This document shows positions 61,260 to 64,000 of a DNA stretch of 64,000 nt, piece by piece. How positions within the stretch are numbered: the first letter of the stretch is position 1; each line of letters begins with the position of its first letter. The translations under genes were made by a program, and so were the position numbers. Origin of the DNA: Comamonas endophytica (lineage in GTDB: Bacteria; Pseudomonadota; Gammaproteobacteria; Burkholderiales; Burkholderiaceae_C); the NCBI RefSeq assembly GCF_023634805.2, contig NZ_CP106881.1, forward strand, positions 2,462,001-2,526,000, given 5' to 3'. The notes under the pieces are model-generated. The model ran no database searches, was not told where the DNA came from, and saw only the letters and a list, made by a program, of their open reading frames with translations.

Positions 61260-64000
61260 TCAATCCCTGCGCACCGTGTAGATCAGATCGACGGCGCTCT
61301 TTTCCCCGGTCTGCCCGCGCAGCGTGAGGCGGCGCGAGAGGTCGTAGAAGATGTAGAGCGTGCCCATCGCGCCCGAGAGGCTCTGCTCGTAGGTGACGTA
61401 CAGGTTGGTCGACAGACGCTTGCCCAGCGTCAGCGCGGGGCTGTCTTCGCCGGCGGCGTTGCTGCCCGGGCCCTTGAAGCCGATCTCGTCGAGGCCCACG
61501 CGGCCGGCGAAGTTTTCGCCCGAGCCGCCGCCGCTGAGCAGGGCCAGCGCGGCCTGCTGCAGGAACGCGGCCTCGGCGCCGCCCTCGGCCGGGTCGCGGC
61601 CCATGACCACCCAGGAGAGTTTTTCGGCATCGGGCAGCTCCGGGTCGGAGTACAGGCGCACGCGCGGGTCGCGCGCCGAGCCCGTGACCTGCACGCCGGC
61701 GCGCACCGCGATGTTCGGGCGGATGGCGAGGATGTCGAGCGACGGGTTGTCGTAACTGCCGTTGAAGCGCACGATGCCGGTCTCGACATCGAGCGACTGG
61801 CCCCAGGCGCGGTAGCGGCCCTGTTCGGTGCGCACCTCACCGGTGATGCGCGGCGGCCCGCCGGGCTGCGCCGGGCCGAGCACGTCGAGCTGGCCGACCA
61901 GGCGGGTGGTGATGCCGAAGCCCTGCAGCGCGAAGTCGCGGCCCAGGTCGAGGCTCACGGCGATGTCCGGCGGCTTGGCGGTTTCGGCCTGGGCACGCGT
62001 CTGGCGCGCCTTCGCTTCCTGCTCCGCGCGGCGCGAGGCGGCCGAGCGCACGATCACGTCGGAGTCCAGCGTGGGCGCCGAATCCTCGGGCAGCAGGATC
62101 GCTGCGCGGTCGGCGGTGAGCCTGCCGCGCAGCGTCCACTGGCCTGCGTCGAGCCGGGCCTGCAGGTTGCCCGACACGCTGAGCTGGCGGTCGGCGCGCA
62201 CCAGTACCTGCAGCCGGCGCGCTTCGGCGTTGAACTGCATGCGCAGGCCCGAGCCTTCGCCCTGGCCTTGCTTGTCCCACTGGATGGTGCCCTGGCCGAC
62301 GAGCTCGCCGCCGCCGACGGGAGCCGCAGTGAGGTTGCCGCTGTAGCCCAGGATGCGCGCGCTGCTGCCTTGCCCGCCTTCGAGGCGCAGCGAGGTGATG
62401 TCGAGCTGGTTGCCCGAGAACCGGCCGTCGAGGCTGCCGTTGCGCAGGTCCACGCCGTCGAGCAGCGAGGTGATGCCCAGGCGGCGCGCCTGCAGCGTGC
62501 CCTGCCAGCGCGGGTCGAGCCGGGTGCCCGAGAGCGTGGCGTCGGCGCTGAAGGTGCCCGAGGCGCGCCAGCCCGGCGGCGCGAACAGCGACCAGATGCC
62601 GACATCGGGCATCTGCGCCTTCACGCTGCCGCCCAGCGGCGCGTCTTCGGGCCAGCTCCAGCCCTCGGCGTTCTGCGCCAGGCGCGTGCCCAGCTGCGCC
62701 TGGACGTTGCCGGCGCGCCCGCTGGCCCAGTTCAGCTGCGCCGTGACCTCATTGCCGCGCGCCCGCAGGTCCAGCCTGGCCTGCTGGATGCGCGCGAACA
62801 TGCGGTTGTTCGGCAGCGTCACGGCGCGCGGGCGCACGCCGGCGGCGATGTTGCCGCTGGTGTCCTCCGCGGAGGGGCCGCTGCTGCGCACGAAAGCTGC
62901 GGTGTCCTCGTCGTCGATGGCCAGGCGCAGGTCGCCGTCGGCGCGCTCGAGTGTGGCGTCGGCCTGCAGCTGCGCGCCGGTCGTGTCGATGTTCCAGCTG
63001 CCGTTGAGGCGCAGGTCGCCGCTGAGGCCCGAGCGCTCCAGCGGCCCTTCCTTGTTCTGCACCCCCAGCGCATCGGCCCAGGCGATGGGCACGGCCAGCA
63101 GCCGGCCCTGGGTCTTGACGGCCCACAGGCCCTGGGGCTGGGAGCGCGCGATGCCGTCTTGCCATTCGATGCGCGACTGGCCCTTGAACGGGGCGGGCGG
63201 CGTGATGCTCAACGCGCTGGCGCTAGCCTCGAACTGCGTGCTGCGCACGGCGCCGCCGGGGCTGGTCTGGCGCAGCTGCAGCGGCGACTGCAGCTGCAGC
63301 GCCCAGATGCCGGGAAACTCCTTGCCCAGCGCCACGCCGGCCTGCAGCCGCGTGATGCGCGCCTGCCAGTCGGCCGGGGCCGCGCTGCGCGCGCGCGCCA
63401 GGCCGGCTTCCAGGGCGGTGCTCAGCTGCACGTTGCGCTCGCCCTGCCGGGCCTGGCCCTGCAGCTCGATCTGCGCCTGCTCGGGCGTGCCCCTGACGTT
63501 CAGCAGCAGCCCCTGCACGGCCAGCGCCTCGGCGCCCGGCGCCAGATAGCGCAGATTGGGCACGTCCAGCCTCGCCTGCAGCTGCAGCCCCGTGGGCGCG
63601 GTGGGCAGCTGGCCCGCCGCGGCCTGCAGGCGCTGCTGCAGCCCGCCCCAGCCGCCTTGCCACTGCAGCGCCAGCTGGCCCTGGCCTTCGAGGCTGGCGC
63701 CGGCCAGCGGGTCGGCCACGCCGGGCAGGCCGCGCAGCCATTGCAGCAGCGCGGGCGCCGAGGCAATGGCCAGATCGGCCTTGCCCGCGCCGCTGGTCCG
63801 GCCCAGCTGGCCGTCGATGTCGAGCCTGCCGCCCGGCACCTCGGCCTGGGCGCGCGTGCTCACCAGCAGCGTTTCGGTATCGACTTCGACGCGGCTGCTG
63901 CGCACGCGCGCCTGCAGCGCCTGCAGGTCGAGCTCGCTCAGCCGCAGCAGCGGCGCCTGCCAGAGGCCGGTGGCGTTCAGGCGCTCGATGGCGAGTGGCG
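61260..64000 (-). CDS. tamB: TamB translocation and assembly module subunit (N-terminal part outside window)
   Basis: At least 912 residues of a TamB/DUF490 protein, the inner-membrane-anchored beta-taco partner of TamA that supports outer-membrane protein assembly or lipid transport. The C-terminal DUF490 domain is clear: VRTEQGRYRAWGQSLDVETGIVRF, LRPN-like AIRPNIAVRAGVQVTG, WVVMGRDPAEGG, and the last strand LSRRLTLRGQTGEKSAVDLIYT. The frame stays open through the right edge, so a GTG at 63905 is not the true start. Long stretches of amphipathic strands fit the family. tamA is expected just beyond the edge. Confidence 0.95.
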   Translation of the reverse strand, partial: PLAIERLNATGLWQAPLLRLSELDLQALQARVRSSRVEVDTETLLVSTRAQAEVPGGRLDIDGQLGRTSGAGKADLAIASAPALLQWLRGLPGVADPLAGASLEGQGQLALQWQGGWGGLQQRLQAAAGQLPTAPTGLQLQARLDVPNLRYLAPGAEALAVQGLLLNVRGTPEQAQIELQGQARQGERNVQLSTALEAGLARARSAAPADWQARITRLQAGVALGKEFPGIWALQLQSPLQLRQTSPGGAVRSTQFEASASALSITPPAPFKGQSRIEWQDGIARSQPQGLWAVKTQGRLLAVPIAWADALGVQNKEGPLERSGLSGDLRLNGSWNIDTTGAQLQADATLERADGDLRLAIDDEDTAAFVRSSGPSAEDTSGNIAAGVRPRAVTLPNNRMFARIQQARLDLRARGNEVTAQLNWASGRAGNVQAQLGTRLAQNAEGWSWPEDAPLGGSVKAQMPDVGIWSLFAPPGWRASGTFSADATLSGTRLDPRWQGTLQARRLGITSLLDGVDLRNGSLDGRFSGNQLDITSLRLEGGQGSSARILGYSGNLTAAPVGGGELVGQGTIQWDKQGQGEGSGLRMQFNAEARRLQVLVRADRQLSVSGNLQARLDAGQWTLRGRLTADRAAILLPEDSAPTLDSDVIVRSAASRRAEQEAKARQTRAQAETAKPPDIAVSLDLGRDFALQGFGITTRLVGQLDVLGPAQPGGPPRITGEVRTEQGRYRAWGQSLDVETGIVRFNGSYDNPSLDILAIRPNIAVRAGVQVTGSARDPRVRLYSDPELPDAEKLSWVVMGRDPAEGGAEAAFLQQAALALLSGGGSGENFAGRVGLDEIGFKGPGSNAAGEDSPALTLGKRLSTNLYVTYEQSLSGAMGTLYIFYDLSRRLTLRGQTGEKSAVDLIYTVRRD

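Noticed and set aside
63903..63905. GTG at 63905 as the tamB start
   Set aside because: The frame remains open to the window edge with TamB-like composition (LAIERLNATGLWQAPLL), so the gene continues outside.

Overview
The window is a high-GC (roughly two thirds G+C), gene-dense chromosomal segment. Its protein sequences, gene order (dusB-fis-purH; thiD-like/rubredoxin/hemL; yqgE-ruvX-pyrR-pyrB-pyrC'-plsC), two Bug-family solute receptors and dispersed REP-like palindromes point to a betaproteobacterium of the Burkholderiales, most likely Comamonadaceae. I see no rRNA, CRISPR array, prophage, integrase or insertion sequence. The single tRNA is tRNA-Arg(CCU). The assignment rests on protein resemblance and synteny recalled from that family, not on a search.

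Layout. 1-4.2 kb: a ferric-siderophore uptake operon (TonB receptor cut by the window edge, PepSY membrane reductase-like protein, DUF3649 protein). 4.2-8.8 kb: a diguanylate cyclase, a second PepSY protein with a histidine-rich loop divergent from a small exported protein, and two stress-type small proteins. 8.9-11.6 kb: a poxvirus-type topoisomerase IB, an orphan DppB-like permease, and a MntA/HepT toxin-antitoxin pair. 11.6-15.3 kb: LysR / benzoylformate decarboxylase / Bug receptor, an aromatic-acid catabolic unit. 15.4-17.1 kb: YqaA-like membrane protein, a lipoprotein resembling a degenerate D-Ala-D-Ala dipeptidase, and a lone receiver domain.

17.1-22.6 kb is the most striking region. 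It is a six-gene minus-strand operon with a complete stressosome core (RsbR, RsbS, RsbT), an ATPase-SpoIIE phosphatase fusion, a histidine kinase and a hybrid histidine kinase. In Bacillus the stressosome releases RsbT to activate the sigma-B pathway. No sigma factor is encoded here, so the output is probably phosphorelay signalling, perhaps through the convergent receiver protein at 16.7 kb.

22.9-28 kb: dusB-fis-purH, a small cytochrome c and an amino-acid permease. 28.2-33.3 kb: hemL, a ThiD-like kinase, rubredoxin, and then only the N-terminal part of a ChpA/PilL-type Hpt protein, which looks like the remnant of a lost twitching-chemotaxis operon. 33.3-39.4 kb: photolyase and the pyrimidine operon, with a dihydroorotase homologue that has lost its metal-binding histidines. 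39.6-43.6 kb: a polar amino-acid ABC transporter (AapJQMP). 44.1-46.9 kb: divergent ferric-iron ABC genes around a strong Fur-box candidate. REP-like elements fill the gaps around these transporters.

47.2-52.5 kb: ArsC/YfgD-like protein, prephenate-dehydratase-like protein and cardiolipin synthase in a tightly coupled chain, then an OmpA-like protein, a ferritin-like protein and a voltage-gated K+ channel ending in a zinc ribbon. 52.6-58.4 kb: a catabolic cluster (DadA-like dehydrogenase, HyuA'-HyuB fusion, Bug receptor, RidA) divergent from its LysR regulator. 58.4-64 kb: PaiB-like flavoprotein, DUF805 protein, a second diguanylate cyclase, tRNA-Arg with its terminator, and TamB running off the right edge.
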